A DNA stretch of 64,000 nucleotides, taken from Talpa occidentalis. Lineage: Eukaryota; Chordata; Mammalia; Eulipotyphla; Talpidae. The position numbers and the translations under genes are program-made. The first letter of the stretch is position 1. Each line of letters opens with the position of its first letter. Under the pieces are notes generated by a model, which was given only the letters and a program-made list of their open reading frames with translations, did not search any database and was not told the DNA's origin. The stretch is taken from positions 97,789,591 through 97,853,590 of the forward strand of contig NW_023604295.1 of the NCBI RefSeq assembly GCF_014898055.3. Direction: 5' to 3'. This document shows positions 23,251 to 35,737 of the stretch, piece after piece.

Positions 23251-23374
23251 AGTTGTTCGTTGGAGACCTGCCTGCTAATGAGGCTTTTAAGTTGCTGTTG
23301 CCTCAGGAGCAGTGAATAAAGAAAGGTGTCCCTGGGTGCTGCTCAGCTGTTCAAGGGACCCTCAGGTAATCACT

Positions 23375-23932
23375 TGTGGATTGATTGCTCCCCTGTGTAA
23401 AACCATACAAGGGCTCATCAGCCACCACTATCAAGTTCGACCTTGGCAACATAGAACACAAGGCCCTTGGCAAGCTGGCCCTGGAGAACCTTGTCCTCCC
23501 ACCCTTAGCTACTCTCCTGATTCTCTTGTAGCCCCCCCATAAGCCCCCACAATTCCAGGCTTTGCCTGTGCTATTTCCTCTTCCCAAGTTGTTACCTACC
23601 TAACTCCTATTCAGTCTTCAAAACCCCAAACATCTGTTACCCCCTTTTGGCATTTTGTCATACCCCCTTTGCACCCCGCCCTCAGCCTAGCTGCCCTTCT
23701 AGTGCCCTCCTAGTGCCCTCCTAGTGCCCTCCTTTGTGCATAGACTCCCTCTGATTCCATTTCTGTCACCTCTCACTGCCACATACTGTGAAGATCAGTT
23801 AGCCCCCGCCCATGGCCAGACAGGAGAGCCCTCAAAGCAGGAACCCGATTACCCTTCCTTCTGGCTCTCTGGTTCCTGGCATTCTGCAAGACACATAGTA
23901 GCTACTGAGTGATGTTTCCTGAATGAAAAGAT
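23375..23932 (+). repeat. L2 LINE 3' portion
   Basis: The order gtgtaaaaccatacaaggg, acaaggcccttggcaag, cccacccttagctact, aggctttgcctgtgctattt and attctgcaagacacatagta with gatgtttcctgaatgaa follows the L2 3' region and its terminal ...cacatagtaggtgctcaataaatgtttg motif. No open frame remains. Confidence 0.65.
23701..23733. repeat. 11-bp tandem repeat, three units
   Basis: Three perfect copies of agtgccctcct at 23701-23711, 23712-23722 and 23723-23733, inside the L2 remnant. Confidence 0.95.
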
Positions 23933-25069
23933 TATTAATGGCAGTCAAGGAGCTTGAAATGATTCTGAAGTTTGTCCTTAGAAAGCACTTATCACATCAA
24001 GTCATTGATAAAAGAAATTCCATAATGCATTTCACAGCCAACTGGGATATTTGGATCCTTTGTGTCCATGTTCATTTTTGTAATGAACTAAGGTGAATCG
24101 TGAGGTAGGGCCTGCCCGATTTTCAAGTCAATGCAGAATTGGCCTGAGAGACATCATAATTCTGTTTCTATCTTAAATCCTGCACGCCTCTGTGCCATAA
24201 TCAGGACAGCAATGTGTTTACTGCTTTGCATCTTATTTTTGTGATATTATTGGAAGTATTGAAGGGCACACAAACACTTTCAACATGAAAAGGAGGTCAG
24301 TCTTATTAATGAAGCATTTGTGAGCACAGGAAGCAAGTTTATCTCCATTTATGCCCTTGCTCTGTAACCCAGCACCAAGCTCCTCTGCCTGATGGTGAGT
24401 GGGCACATCTGCCAGCTGCTGGCTTCTCATCTCTGCCCTTTGTCTCAGCCAGTTGCAGGCACAAGGCTGAGGAGGGGGCAGCATTCACATTTAAATCAAC
24501 CTCAAGGCTTGAAGTTGACTTCCTTTTTATCTGTAGGTTAACTTGCTGAAGATGCCCTTTTTGCCTAAATTAGGTACCTCTCATGCCCCCAGCTGTGGGG
24601 AGATGGGAGTCAGGTGGGATTCCTGCCCCAAGAGTCTCACCCTTTTGACACTAAAGGCAAGTGGGGCTATCAGAGCCATCCTCAGCTTGACAGTAAGCCC
24701 ACATGGGGCTCTGTGTGTGCTGTGTGCTCTCCCTTCTCCAGGCTCCATGACCTCTCCCCCTCCCCCACAGAGAGAGGGAAGGCATCCAAGCTGGGAGGTG
24801 GGGGAAGTGCCATTCACAAGCCCTGCTGGTCCCTCACTCCATCTCTCAGCTTGTCTCAAACTTCCTGAGCTGTGGCTCTTGAGGATGAACTAGAATGTCT
24901 CTGTGCCTTTGCCTGTGGTTCTGAAATACGGTCATGCCCTGCGTGTCATTGGAACAAGCTGCAGGCTGTGTGACTCTGGCAGTGAGTGAGCCCCTGTAGG
25001 GAGTGTTGTGGTAGCCTGGACTTGCTAGAGGAGTGTCCAGCTCCAGTGGGGCTTGTCTGTGAGGAGGCT
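23933..25069. other. Intron 1, unique sequence
   Basis: No exon is recognised. ORFs of up to 116 codons at 24540-24890 on both strands are low-complexity Ser/Pro/Leu-rich readings without motifs. Confidence 0.4.
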
Positions 25070-25165
25070 CATTTCTTCATTCAGCCAGCATTTCCTAAGC
25101 CCAGAGTATATTCCAGTCCTGAGCTAGACACAGATACCGGGAGTACAACGAGCTGAGCCAGGTGG
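25070..25165 (-). repeat. L2 LINE fragment, reverse orientation
   Basis: The order tcattcagccagcatttcct, then gtcctgagctagaca, then gggagtacaacgagctg matches the reverse L2 pattern (ttcattcaacaaatattta, ggcactgtgctagg, ggatacaacagtga). Short. Confidence 0.4.
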
Positions 25166-27554
25166 AGACAGGCTGTGACTCTCCACTGCCCCCTCTCCCC
25201 CAAGCCTGGGCTGAGCCCTTTGCTATCTCTTCTGCCCCCACCTCATGCCCTATATACCTACCAGTCAGTTGTGTTTGTTTCCAAACATGTTGGAAACAAC
25301 TGGTTGTGCTTTGTAATAAGTGCATAACTTTATTAAATAGCATATAAACTGATGAATTATCAGTATAAAAGGAATCCGATTTTTTTGAATAATGAATTGA
25401 ATGCTTTAAAGGGGGTCAAAATAGTGAGAATGGCTGCCCCTTCCCCAATCAGATATTGGCGAGAAAGCTAGACTGTAAAAGAATGGCCGTGCAGGAGACA
25501 GGGAATCTGCAAATCAAGACAGATTCTGCTCTCATGTTGCTTCTTGTGTGTCTTGGGCTCCCTCTCCACCTAAAAGCATGATGGGACTTGTCACTGATGG
25601 ATGGGCTTTGAGAAAGCTCCAGTCCTCACTCCAGAAACCAGGCCTCACGTCATACCACCTCCTGATCTAGGTTTCCATTTAAAGCTAACGCTCACATTTT
25701 TTGAATGATTCCCTGCTTTGACCATTTGTTTCTGCTTTGTCAGCCAGTCAAGTTTGGTGAGAGGATTTCTGTGACATTGGGTGCCAAGTGATCTCTGGGG
25801 TGGGCTTGAGAACTGACTGCTGAGAACTGAGACATGGGGCCAGCGAGACCTACATCACAGTCCACCGCTCAGCCTGTCAGCAAGCATAGGCCCCAGCCTG
25901 ATGACACAGGGAGCAGAGGGACAAACTCAGCACAAACTCAGATGTGTATTGGGAAGAAGCCAGGCATGGCAACAGGGAGCAGGAGAGGCTGTGATATAGC
26001 CATGAGGAAGAACCAATATTACAAAGGGGACAGAGAGCAAGGGAGGTCAGAGAGAACTAAGAAGTGGTGTGTACAGAATTGAGAGATGGATGTATGAGAG
26101 CGGGGTGATTGTGGGAGGAAAAAGAAGGGCCCCAGAATCAGTCCCACACGACCGACTGATGATGGTGCTGTTGATTTAGGGAAAATCAGAGAAGGTGTGA
26201 TGGATAAACTGAGGGGTAGGGACATTCAGGTCAGGAGAAGAGCTTCAAGAAAAGGAGAGAAGAAAGGGCTTCTGGCCAGGTATGCCAAGGATGGGGATCC
26301 AAGATGGCCATGTCATTTATGTAGCATCAGCTGTGTACTAGGTTGAAGGTCGGCAATGCTGAGAAAAAACATGTTGGTCTCAGGCATGGAAGAGGAAGGA
26401 CCGACCTGCCGGTGCTTGGTGCTGGGAGGGCAGGTAGCCCTGGGGTGGCCATTGGCAGGCTTGATACAGTGTGATAAGAGCCACTTCCCTGGAGAAACTA
26501 TGCCTGTGGCCGGTTATAACCCGGGGGTGTCACATGGGGTGCAATGTGATAGTCCTAGACTGAGAGCCCAGAAAATCACTTTATGACGGGGAGTCAGGGA
26601 AGGTAGTAGGGGGAGAGGTCAGACTGAAAGGAAAACTTGAACGGGGTGTGGACACGGAAGGAGAAAGGGCTTGTGGTTTCAAATGTAGCCTTTCCTACTG
26701 TACACAGGACTCTGATTTAGGACAGTGGTAACTGAGCAACTGTGATAAATGATCTGTTTGATTGCTCAGAAAATAATGATTTCAACTCATAAGCATTTTT
26801 ATGGCTTTTTATTATATTTGAATTAAACCGTTTTTTTAATTATAAGTTTTTTAAATACCTATCACTTACCTTTTGCATTATTCCATGACACATTGAGTGA
26901 TGTGAGGATTTTACATTGGAATTTTTTTTAAATACCATTTCTGAGTAAGATTGAGTAGACACAGAAAATTACAGAATAATACCAACAAGTTACATTTATA
27001 AGGCAAAGATTCTTTAAACTGGAATGGATTTTCCCCCATTCCTCCTTTCCTTTAACATTTTAATTAACTACCTTGTTTCAGTAAAATAGGGGTAAATGCT
27101 TGCCCCGTTTACCTTGAATTTTTTTAATCCTCTCTTTAGTGAATCTGTATCTCACTTGTGTAAACGCATCAAGCTGAGGGAGTTCCGCTGTTGCAGGTGC
27201 TTTGGACTTCTGGAGTCACAGTCAGAGCTGTTTGCTCTCTGCAAAGCAGGGCTGCATTCAGTTCTAGAGTGATTCCCAACCTCTCTGCAGGGAGGGCAGG
27301 AATGGTGCTTTACTGGATCTCTGTCCCCTCTCCCAGAGAAAGAGGATGCCGGGCATCTGTTCGATTTTCTTTTCAAAATTAAAGTGAGTTTAATTTGGTT
27401 TTGAGAATTTTTGCAGTTCTGCTTAAAGATTGTACTGTTGGGGACCTGGAAATCCAGGTCGTGACTTCCCCCCACCCCTCCAGCTTGGGCTCCCAGGCTC
27501 TTGCAGAACTGAGAAGTGCTGGTGTCACTTTGTTCACACTCAGGTCTTGGGAAC
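25166..27554. other. Intron 1, unique sequence
   Basis: About 2.4 kb with no recognised gene. The G/A-rich part 25800-26660 may hold a decayed reverse L2, and 26760-27140 is AT-rich. The 162-codon reverse ORF at 27152-27640 runs partly through a MIR and shows no family motif. Confidence 0.4.
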
Positions 27555-27735
27555 AGCTTGATTGCTGGCTCACTCCTTCTGGTTATGCCACCTTGAGCAA
27601 ATGAGCTCACATTTGTGAGCCCCAGTTTTCTGATCTGCAAAGGGGGAATAGCAGCCGCTAATCAAAATAATATGTATGAAGCAACTAGCTACAATGCCCC
27701 ATAAGTGATTACTAATGATGGTGTCCAACTCAAAG
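27555..27735 (+). repeat. MIR SINE
   Basis: The order ttgattgctggctcactcc, ggttatgccaccttgagcaa, gagccccagttttctgatct, gcaaagggggaatagc and atgtatgaagcaactagcta follows the MIR core (gccacttactagctgtgtgacc, cctcagtttcctcatctgta, aaatggggataat). Confidence 0.65.
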
Positions 27736-29419
27736 ACTAACTCTACAGCTCCAGTAGGAGCCACTTAGCTTCACTTCTGAGCCCCTGGCATTTTGTGGGT
27801 ACCCATTCTTCATTGGGTAGTAACTACTGGCTCATATGACTCCTCCCACAGCCATGGGCTGTGGAGGCTACTGAATCTCCTTTGCACTGGGCTCTGGCTG
27901 GTTCAGGTAGACCTCAGGATGCAACGGTCTGGCCCATGTGCAATCACCTCCAGCCTAGGTTTTCAGGGTTCTAGATCTTTCCCTCTAAGGCCTGAAGCTG
28001 GTAGAAGGTGAGAACTAGACACTGATCAAGGATTGAGGCCCAAATAAACCATCTATGAAGAAAGGAGAGCCTAGATCCCCTTACCATCAGTCAGCGGATG
28101 GTGATTCCTGAACATCTGGGGAAAGGGGATGTTTAGAGAAACACTTGCTTGAAACGACAGGGGAAATAGGAGTCCTGAGTCATGACTACAAGAGACTTTG
28201 ACAGGTCTGAGGTGGGTAGTGGGTGGGAGAGGAATTAAGGAGATATACTTTGTACCACTGCCCAGAGCCTGGGACCCTGAGGCCAGGATTCTGGAGTTTG
28301 CTCTGTCCTTGGACCTGCTAGAGCCCCCAATGCAGACACACTGGGCTGTGCTGCAGACCTGGGCCCCTGTAACATCAGCTGCTGAAGTTGAGATGCACCC
28401 CTGATTTTCAGGAGCCTGGAATCTCATCATCACTGATGGAAAAGCAGTTCAGAGCCATTGGCAGTGGCCTTCAGATAAAGTGCCACACATTATTAGCTTC
28501 CCTTCTCTTAATATCACGGATGTTAGGCAGACTTCCTCCTCTCAAATAACCTCTGGCTTTTGAATCATTTGGCATGAATACATGTGGAATCACTGGTGGG
28601 GTTTTTTAATCTATTTTGTTTCATTTCTTTTTGCCCCTTCAGATTACTTAGAAATATACACTCCCGAGCTAAGGGCTACTGCAAAAACTGCACTGTACAC
28701 AAATGAGACTTTATAAAACTTAGAGATAAAAATCATATAGTGGAAGTCACTATATAATTTCTACCTCAGGAATTTTCGTGTTACAAATGTTTTATGCTCC
28801 TCTGTGAGTCTCTTTCTACATATTCTTATTTCTGTCAAAGTTCTTCATACAGCTAGGCTCAAATTAGTCTCCTACATTCTTAGAAAAATTATAGTTAAGG
28901 TTCATGACAACTTTGTACTCTTCTTATTTTCCAAAATGCTTTTCTTTTAGAAATGTTCATGTTGAACTAAATTAGAAGATGATTTTAAATATCACTTCTG
29001 AGGTATCAGATTGAAGATTTTTTGTTTGTTTGTTTAATGTAAGATTATGTGGTAGTTTTCTATGGCTGTTTCTTGCCTCCTACTGTTGAGAGGAAATCAG
29101 ATATTCCTTCTGTAAGTAAAGTTATGAAATTTTCCCTGAAGGAATTTAGAAGTACACTAGATACTCTTCCCTAGAATGAGTGACATCTGCCTCAAGAAAG
29201 GGAAATGGAATAGAAGATTGTTCCAGGTCCTTTCCAACCTTATATCTCCTGAATTTGTTATCTGTGCAGAAGAGCTCCCCTGCAATCTTCAACTCTGTCT
29301 CAGGGCGCCGATCTCATTGGGTCTTGTGATGAGGAGATATATCATGATGCATTCCTTGGATCAGACTGAAAATTGTCCATGAAGAACTGGGTTTATAAGG
29401 CAATGCCACAGTCTGATCG
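27736..29419. other. Intron 1, unique sequence
   Basis: No gene or named repeat. AT content rises after 28500. A short TTTG tandem (tttgtttgtttgttt) is at about 29020. Confidence 0.4.
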
Positions 29420-29488
29420 AAGTCTCAGCCCAAGTTTTAATTCTAGCTCAGCTATTTCCTCCTTGTGTGACCTTGAAAAAGCAACTTT
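29420..29488 (+). repeat. MIR SINE, left half (split by an L1)
   Basis: The sequence ttctagctcagctatttcc, then tgtgtgaccttgaaaaagc is the MIR core (ctgccacttactagctgtgtgaccttgggcaag). It breaks off at the L1 insertion point and resumes at 30744 with cctctctgaaccttagttt. Confidence 0.75.
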
Positions 29489-30728
29489 AGGTAAATACCT
29501 AGGAGTGGGATTGCTGGATCATATGGAACCTCTATGTTTAGTAGGTCAAGAAATCTCCACACAGCTCTCCATAGTGGTTGGACCAGTTTGCACTCCCACC
29601 AGCAGTGCAGGAGAGTTCCTTTTGCTCCACAACCTCGCCAACATTTATTGTTGCTAGTTTTTTTATTATGTGCCATTCTCACTGGTGTAAGATGGTATCT
29701 CATGGTAGTTTTGATTTGCATTTCCCTGATTACAAGTGATGTTGAACATTTTTTCATATGCCTCTTGGCCATTTGCATTTCCTCTTCAGAGAAGTTTCTT
29801 TTTAGCTCTTCTGCCCATTTTATTGACTGGATTATTTTCTTTGTTTTTGTTGAGTCTCATCGCTCTTTGTAGATTTTTGTGATCAGTCCTTTATCATTAG
29901 TGTTGTGTGCAAAAATGTTCTCCCAGTCGGTGGGGTTTCTTTTTGTTTTTGTTATTGTCTCTTGTGCTGTGCAGAAGCTCTTTAATTTGATGTAGTCCCA
30001 GCTGTTGATCTTTGCCTTCACTATCACTACTTTGGGTGATGTGTCTGTAAAGATGTCTTTGATGTGCATATCATGTAGTGTTTCGCCTGTATTTCCTTCT
30101 ATGTATTTTATGGTTTCAGGTCTTATGTCTAGTTCTTTAATCCATTTTGAGTTGGTTTTTGTGCATGGTGTTAGGTAGTAATCAAGCTTCATTCTTTTGC
30201 ATGTAGTGACCCAGTTTTCCCAGCACCATTTATTGAACAAACTTTCTTTGCTCCAATGCATATTCGGACACAGAAACATCAATTCTAAAGAGCACCTGCA
30301 CCCCTATATTTATAGCAGCACTATTTACAATAGCTAAGCTTTGGAAACAACCCAAATGCCCAAAAATAGATGACTGGATCAAGAAGATGTGGTACATATA
30401 CACCATGGACTATTACTCAGCATTCAAAAAAGATAAACACATGCAATTTGCAGCAACATGTATGGAGCTGGAAGGGATCATGCTCAGTGAAATAAGCCAG
30501 AAAGAAAAAGAAAAATACCGGATGTTCTCACTCATAACAGGAATCTAGAAAACTTAAATAAGGGACCAGGAAAAAGAATAACTATAAGAAAGAAAATATC
30601 AAAATCAACAAACAACTGTGAACCAGAGATAATCAGTGGGGGCGTGGGGGGTGGGGAAAGGAGGGTTAGGGGTCAAAATAAGGGGGTTGTAATTATATGA
30701 GGAATATAAAAATAAAATTAAAAAAAAA
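29489..30728 (+). mobile_element. 5'-inverted (twin-primed) L1 insertion
   Basis: The target-site duplication gaaaaagcaacttta flanks the element at 29474-29488 and 30729-30743. The left part (about 29489-30262) is L1 ORF2 C-terminal sequence read on the - strand: residues such as [14 protein letters not shown] and PLLGIYLK, and further right [16 protein letters not shown]. The right part (about 30263-30728) is on the + strand and runs from the ORF2 end (YYSAF-like, MELEGIMLSE) through the 3' UTR with a G-rich tract to a poly(A). Inverted 5' part plus direct 3' part ending in poly(A) with one duplication is the signature of twin priming in target-primed reverse transcription. It is 5'-truncated and dead. 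Confidence 0.93.
30638..30672 (+). other. G-quadruplex motif in the L1 3' UTR
   Basis: Five G runs are separated by short loops: five G (30638-30642), six G (30646-30651), four G (30653-30656), three G (30663-30665) and four G (30669-30672). G-rich tracts in 3' UTRs are a known feature of mammalian L1. Confidence 0.85.
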
Positions 30729-30743
30729 GAAAAAGCAACTTTA

Positions 30744-30815
30744 CCTCTCTGAACCTTAGTTTACTCAACTATAAAGTGAAGGGTTTGGACGAGATGTTTC
30801 CATTCTGCAAATAAA
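30744..30815 (+). repeat. MIR SINE, right half
   Basis: cctctctgaaccttagttt, actcaactataaagtgaagg and the following segment continue the MIR that ends at 29488 (consensus cctctctgtgcctcagtttcctcatctgtaaaatgg). Confidence 0.75.
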
Positions 30816-32261
30816 GTACACAACCAACAGGATTCAATATTTTAACTAAGCATAAGCCTAGAAACAGCAGTTCCTCCACTTAAGGAGAAATCCAGCTCCC
30901 AATCTTTGTTTTTGTGACAATTTCTTCAAAATAAAGGAGTTGAAAGTCTTTCCTGAAATTTGTAATAAGGAATCATAAAATGTCATGACTTTTAAAAGAA
31001 TTACAGTACATCTTAGAGAAGTAAAAGTACACACTTCATATTGTATGGGAGAGAGACAGGATTGGTTCCTTTCATTCTACAAAGAGCAGTAATTTTGCTA
31101 AGAGCCATCACTTTAGAAGTGTTTGCAGAGACCTATCACCTTCTGCTCATGAAGCATATATTTAAGATGGACATGACCCATGCCCCTGCTTTCATCCAAA
31201 AAGGAATTGCACTCCTAGTTTCTTGTCCAGAAATCTCATCTTTGCTTTGAGGTCCTAAGACACATGCCCATTCATCTCTTCAGGACCCCTGGATTGAACT
31301 GTGTGAGGTCAATGAATAGTTGCTCTAGCTGTATTAATGCCTTTTGGTGCACAGTTAAGCTGTCTGACTGTACATTAATCCCAAAGAGCATTACCTTGGG
31401 CCAGTAACAGGGGAACCCTTTTGATCTTAGAGCTCTGCCTTTGCTCTTGGTAGTGTGTGGTTGGGTGCACTCTGAGGAGGGAGGCTAGGAAGGTTTTTTC
31501 CTAGGTGTAGGGCCTGCTGGCTGGCTCAACAGCATGAAGAAGATGAAGCTCAATAACAAACCTTGGAAGGAACCATCCTTCCAGGAGGCAAAAACACCTT
31601 AAAAAAAAATCCTCATGCAGAATTTCTCAGACGGAAGTTTTGAAAGACAGAGTCCCCTGGCTGAGTTATAAACTGCTGAGTTGGTGAATAGTGACTTTGT
31701 TCCTCTCCTATGGGTGAGACAGAAGACACACTTGCCTAAGACTTTGGTATATAACTGTGCCTTTTCATTTTTTAAATATACACATGGCAGCACCCTAGGG
31801 TGTAAAAGCCAAGGGTCTTGCCTCCAACCCTATGTCAGACATTAGCTGCTTACAGGCAGTAACTTCAAGGGGCCAAAGCCAGTCTTGAAAGGCCATCTGC
31901 TATACTGTCCTCTCAGGCACACAGTTACTGAGCGTTTCCAATGTCTACCTGGCACAATACTAGACAAGTTCCTCATGGTGTATCTTTATTGTATTTTCCT
32001 CTTCTTTGAACTACAAAAAGAGTACACTTAAGGGAAAAGTGCACTTGAATAAAGTTAGAAGTTCGAGTCTATGCATTCCTTCTGCCATCTACCCAGCAAC
32101 ACTCTACTTTCCTTGGAAGTAATGACTTACTGTTTGATGTGCACTACCAAAGGACTTACGGACGTCTGTAGGGGTATATATTATATATTGTTTCTGTACA
32201 TTATGTTAACGTAGATCACTTTGTTCAACCAAAATAAGACAATACTGTGACTTCAACTGTG
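30816..32261. other. Intron 1, unique sequence
   Basis: No gene or named repeat, AT-rich. Confidence 0.4.
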
Positions 32262-32533
32262 TTTTTTTTTTTTAAAGATTTATTTATTTATACAAGAATT
32301 GGGGAACAGGCCAGATGTGCAAGAGGGTGAGAGGACTCAATGGAGACAGAGTGGGGAGCAGAACAGGCAGACAGACCAAAAAACACTGCTGAGGGGAGCA
32401 GCAGGCTAGACAGGAGAGGTCTGCTACGCCATGTGGGCATCTCCCCCACCGGCTGGGATTGCACCCGCGCTTCAGAGACTGCAGACAGCATCACAGTGCT
32501 GCGCTCAACCTCCTGTGCCACCAGGGAGGCCCC
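32262..32533 (-). repeat. tRNA-derived T+ SINE
   Basis: The reverse-strand copy starts with a T run and taaagatttatttatttat, contains acactgctgaggggagcagc and ends caccagggaggcccc. The words caagaattggggaacaggcc mark the older subfamily. A weak duplication (aactgtgtt / atctgtgtt) flanks it. Confidence 0.9.
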
Positions 32534-33129
32534 ATCTGTGTTGTTTTAAGCCAACTTGTACTCATTAATAGTCTGCCATGTCAGTATATATAGAAATATG
32601 TTACTTTTTAGTATTATATGGGATTTAACCATCCCCCGTTGGTAGACATTTTGGTCTCTAATTTTTCACTAAACCTTCAGAGAACAGCCCTGTAACATAT
32701 GCTTGCAGGCATCTGGCCATGTTTATTAATACTGCCTTTGTTTAAAGATGTGTTCCCGGAACATATACACACCTACGCAGCCTCTTTGAGCTATAAGGTT
32801 AATTTATAGGAAATTTCTTAAACCCTTGGGACCCCCTTCACACTTATCTATTCAGATGTTTGCTTTAAGCACTAAATATGTTTTCCTCATGTGCTCAGGT
32901 CCCTGTCGCAGGAGGGGACATTGCGCACTGCTGCCCCTGGGGATCTAAGACCATCACTACTGCTTTTCTTAACCTGTGCTATGAGGACTTGACTGCCCAG
33001 CATTCAGCCCTTTCAGGTCACACTTGCTGGAGGCAGGAAGTTGAATTCTGCCAAATACATGAATCATGGAGTGTTTGGGCTGGTTTCACACGAACTGAAA
33101 CCCTCCCCTTCAGCACTTCTATTGGAATA
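32534..33129. other. Intron 1, unique sequence
   Basis: No gene or named repeat. Confidence 0.4.
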
Positions 33130-33595
33130 TAGTTTTCTAGGACTGCTGTAACATATTATCACAACCTTGGCAGTTTAAAACAACAGATATTTATTCTTTC
33201 ACAGTTCTAGAGGTCAAAAGACTGAAAATAGTATCACTGGACCAAAATCAAGTTGTCAGCTGGCTATTTCCCATTCAGCGGCTCTGGGGGATCTTTCCCT
33301 TGCCTCTTCCAGCTGCTGGTGGCTACTGGCATTCCTTGGTTTGTGGCCACATCACCCCAATAGTCAAGGCCAGCATCTCCAGATTTTTCTCTGTTCCATT
33401 TTTACATGGCCTTCTCTCTGCCTGTGTGTCAAATCTCCCTTTCCCTTTCTCTTATAAGGATAATGGGATTGCATTTAGGGGTAATCTCTTTAACTCAATC
33501 ACATCTGCAAAGATTCTTTTTCCAAATTAGGTGACATCTACAGATTTCAGGGATTAGGACCTATTTTTGGGGAACAGTAGCCATGTACTGCAATG
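33130..33595 (-). repeat. MLT1-type LTR (ERVL-MaLR), reverse orientation
   Basis: The order ttttctaggactgctgtaac, ttaaaacaacagatattta, ttctttcacagttctagagg, ccaaaatcaagttgtcagc, acatggccttctctctgcct, cttataaggataatggga, acatctgcaaagattctttt and gggattaggacct follows the reverse complement of MLT1 LTRs. This is an old nonautonomous LTR with no coding capacity. A partial second copy lies at 33785. Confidence 0.75.
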
Positions 33596-33784
33596 AGCTT
33601 TTCCAACCTCTTTTCCAATATGTTTTAATTTACCACTGGGGCACACTTGCTATTTCCATAGAACTCTTTAGAAGAATGATTTTCATTCATGAGGAAGGCA
33701 GAAACAGAGGTTATTTTACTCCATGCATTGAAAGGTAGGCTGCTAAAAAGTCAAGGTCAGACAGAAAATCTCTGAGTTCCCTAC

Positions 33785-33875
33785 AAGTCTGAAAATAGTA
33801 TCGCTGGACCAAAATCAAGGTGTCAGCTGGATCATGTTCCATTCAGAGGCTCTGGGGGAATCTGTTCCTAAACCT
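33785..33875 (-). repeat. Partial second MLT1-like copy
   Basis: The segment ctgaaaatagtatcgctgg, accaaaatcaaggtgtcagc, ccattcagaggctctggggg closely resembles 33220-33296 of the preceding LTR (same unusual ctgaaaatagtatc stretch). The copies are more alike than expected of two independent ancient LTRs. Confidence 0.7.
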
Positions 33876-35737
33876 TACCTACATCTGTTCTTCCTAATCC
33901 GAAGACTATATGATAAGAACTGTATGTAACTGCTATGAGTTAAATTACAAGCACGCATTCCTTTTGTAATTGAAGATATTTATATAGTTTGCATGACCAA
34001 GCTAGAAGAAAGTTGAGAAATCATCTAATCTACCCTCCTTCCTATAAATCATACACATTCAAATCATGAAATTTATTTTTTAAATCTGTCCAGAAGATGT
34101 GCACACAAGTGTTCTCCTGTTCTTAAAAACAGTGGAGGGTATTGGGCAATATTAAGGGCATGAGACCAGGAGAAACACCTAATCCTCTCAGGTGGCTCAT
34201 AGCATTAAAATATAAGAATGAGGCTCTTAAGCACACATATAACTGACAAAATATCTGCTCCTTCAGACTCTCTAGTCCTCCCTGTGAAAGGCCTATCAGT
34301 GTTGGACTTGTCCCTGCCCCGGCCATGTGAATGCTAATGTCTTATACTTCCATTTCCCAATTTCACAGCAGACCTGTGTGCTCATAAATTAAACTGCATC
34401 GCTCAGCATTATCGTGTGCATTCTAGGATTTAGTCCAAAATGGCCCAAACTACTGCCTATTTCAGCAGAACTCCTTTTGGCCGCTGCCTGTTAATATATT
34501 ATGGAGACATTAGGACAGCGGTTTGAGAGTGCAGACCAGGCAAGCAGGGAACATACTTCCTTGCACAGAGGTCCCCAGGCAGCAGATGGGAGTGAGCCTA
34601 GGGAGCAAGCACAGGGGGACACTGGCTGCCTCATTCAGAGCATGGGGCGAAGGTGCACCTGTGTCTGTTGGTCTGTCTTCGCTTAAAGAATCTTGGCGTG
34701 TGAATGGCTAGAGTTTAAAAGATAATAAATGATCAAAAACAAGTGGGCGTGGTTTGGTAACACACACCTAAAGGGTATGATCCTGTTCATCTAATTCAGA
34801 GTTGTAAGCCAATGTTACCTCCAAAAATACAAAAAGTCAAAAAAAAAAAAAAAAAAGGAAGAAAAGTAGAATAAAGAAATCCCTGACTGGTGTTTGTCAT
34901 CTAAGCCAGGAAAGGGAGTTGAAAACGTACCAAACTGAGCACCTTTATGTTTATAAAGGTAATACGTGCACATGGATTTTTTGAAGACAACTGATTTAGA
35001 AGGACTTTAATAACGTTTTAGCTCCATCCCTACCCCCTTGCCTACCTCTCAAAGAGCTATTATTTGGGGGGTTAGATGCTCAACTGTTAATTGTACTGAT
35101 AAAATCTCCATTATGTCACATTATGAAGGTCAGTTGAACTCCTCTACACTCTGTGCCCTTTCTCTGATTTCTGAACCTTGATATCCAACCTTGATCTCTT
35201 ATCTCCTTAGCCTTGAACTTGAGATCAGCCATCCTGCATTCCTCCCATTTTTGATAGTTCTATTGCTTATCTTTTTACTTTAAATAATATACTTCTCTTT
35301 AGTCACAGTTTTTGCTTACACAGTATCTCATCCCTCCTTCCTTACAAACAAATGCAGTTTTCTTGAGAGCAACAATGTACTGTCTTAAAAAGCTGCACTT
35401 TTCCATTTTCCTTGTGATCCAGTTGATCATGTCACTGTGTTCTGGCCAATGAGATTCAAGAAGCAATTGGTGGTTTGGGCTTCAGAAAAGCTTTTTGTAA
35501 GGGAGCTGGCTCACAAGACTGGCTTCTTTTGCCCCTTCTCCTCTCTCCCTCCTCCTTATTTGGAACACAGATATAATGATTAGAGCTGCCACAGCTATTA
35601 AGTGACCAGGAGACAATCTTGAGGCATGTTCTAAGAGTGACAGATCTGAAGGGATCCTTGGGAACTGATGACACCAGAGCAGGGCACTATCACTGCGCTG
35701 CCTACCCTCCTGTTTCCTTTTGGGGGAGAAGTTTGTG
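33876..35737. other. Intron 1, unique sequence
   Basis: No gene seen. An A run lies at about 34839-34857. The region is AT-rich with short open frames only. Confidence 0.4.

Noticed and set aside
23701..23733. Short direct repeats as a CRISPR array
   Set aside because: Three 11-bp units without spacers in mammalian L2 sequence; no array structure anywhere in the window.
27152..27640. A 162-codon reverse ORF
   Set aside because: It runs partly through a MIR and has no family motif or supporting structure.
29452..30282. Reverse ORFs of 108 and 141 codons
   Set aside because: They are pieces of L1 ORF2 in the inverted part of a dead, 5'-truncated insertion, not a host gene.
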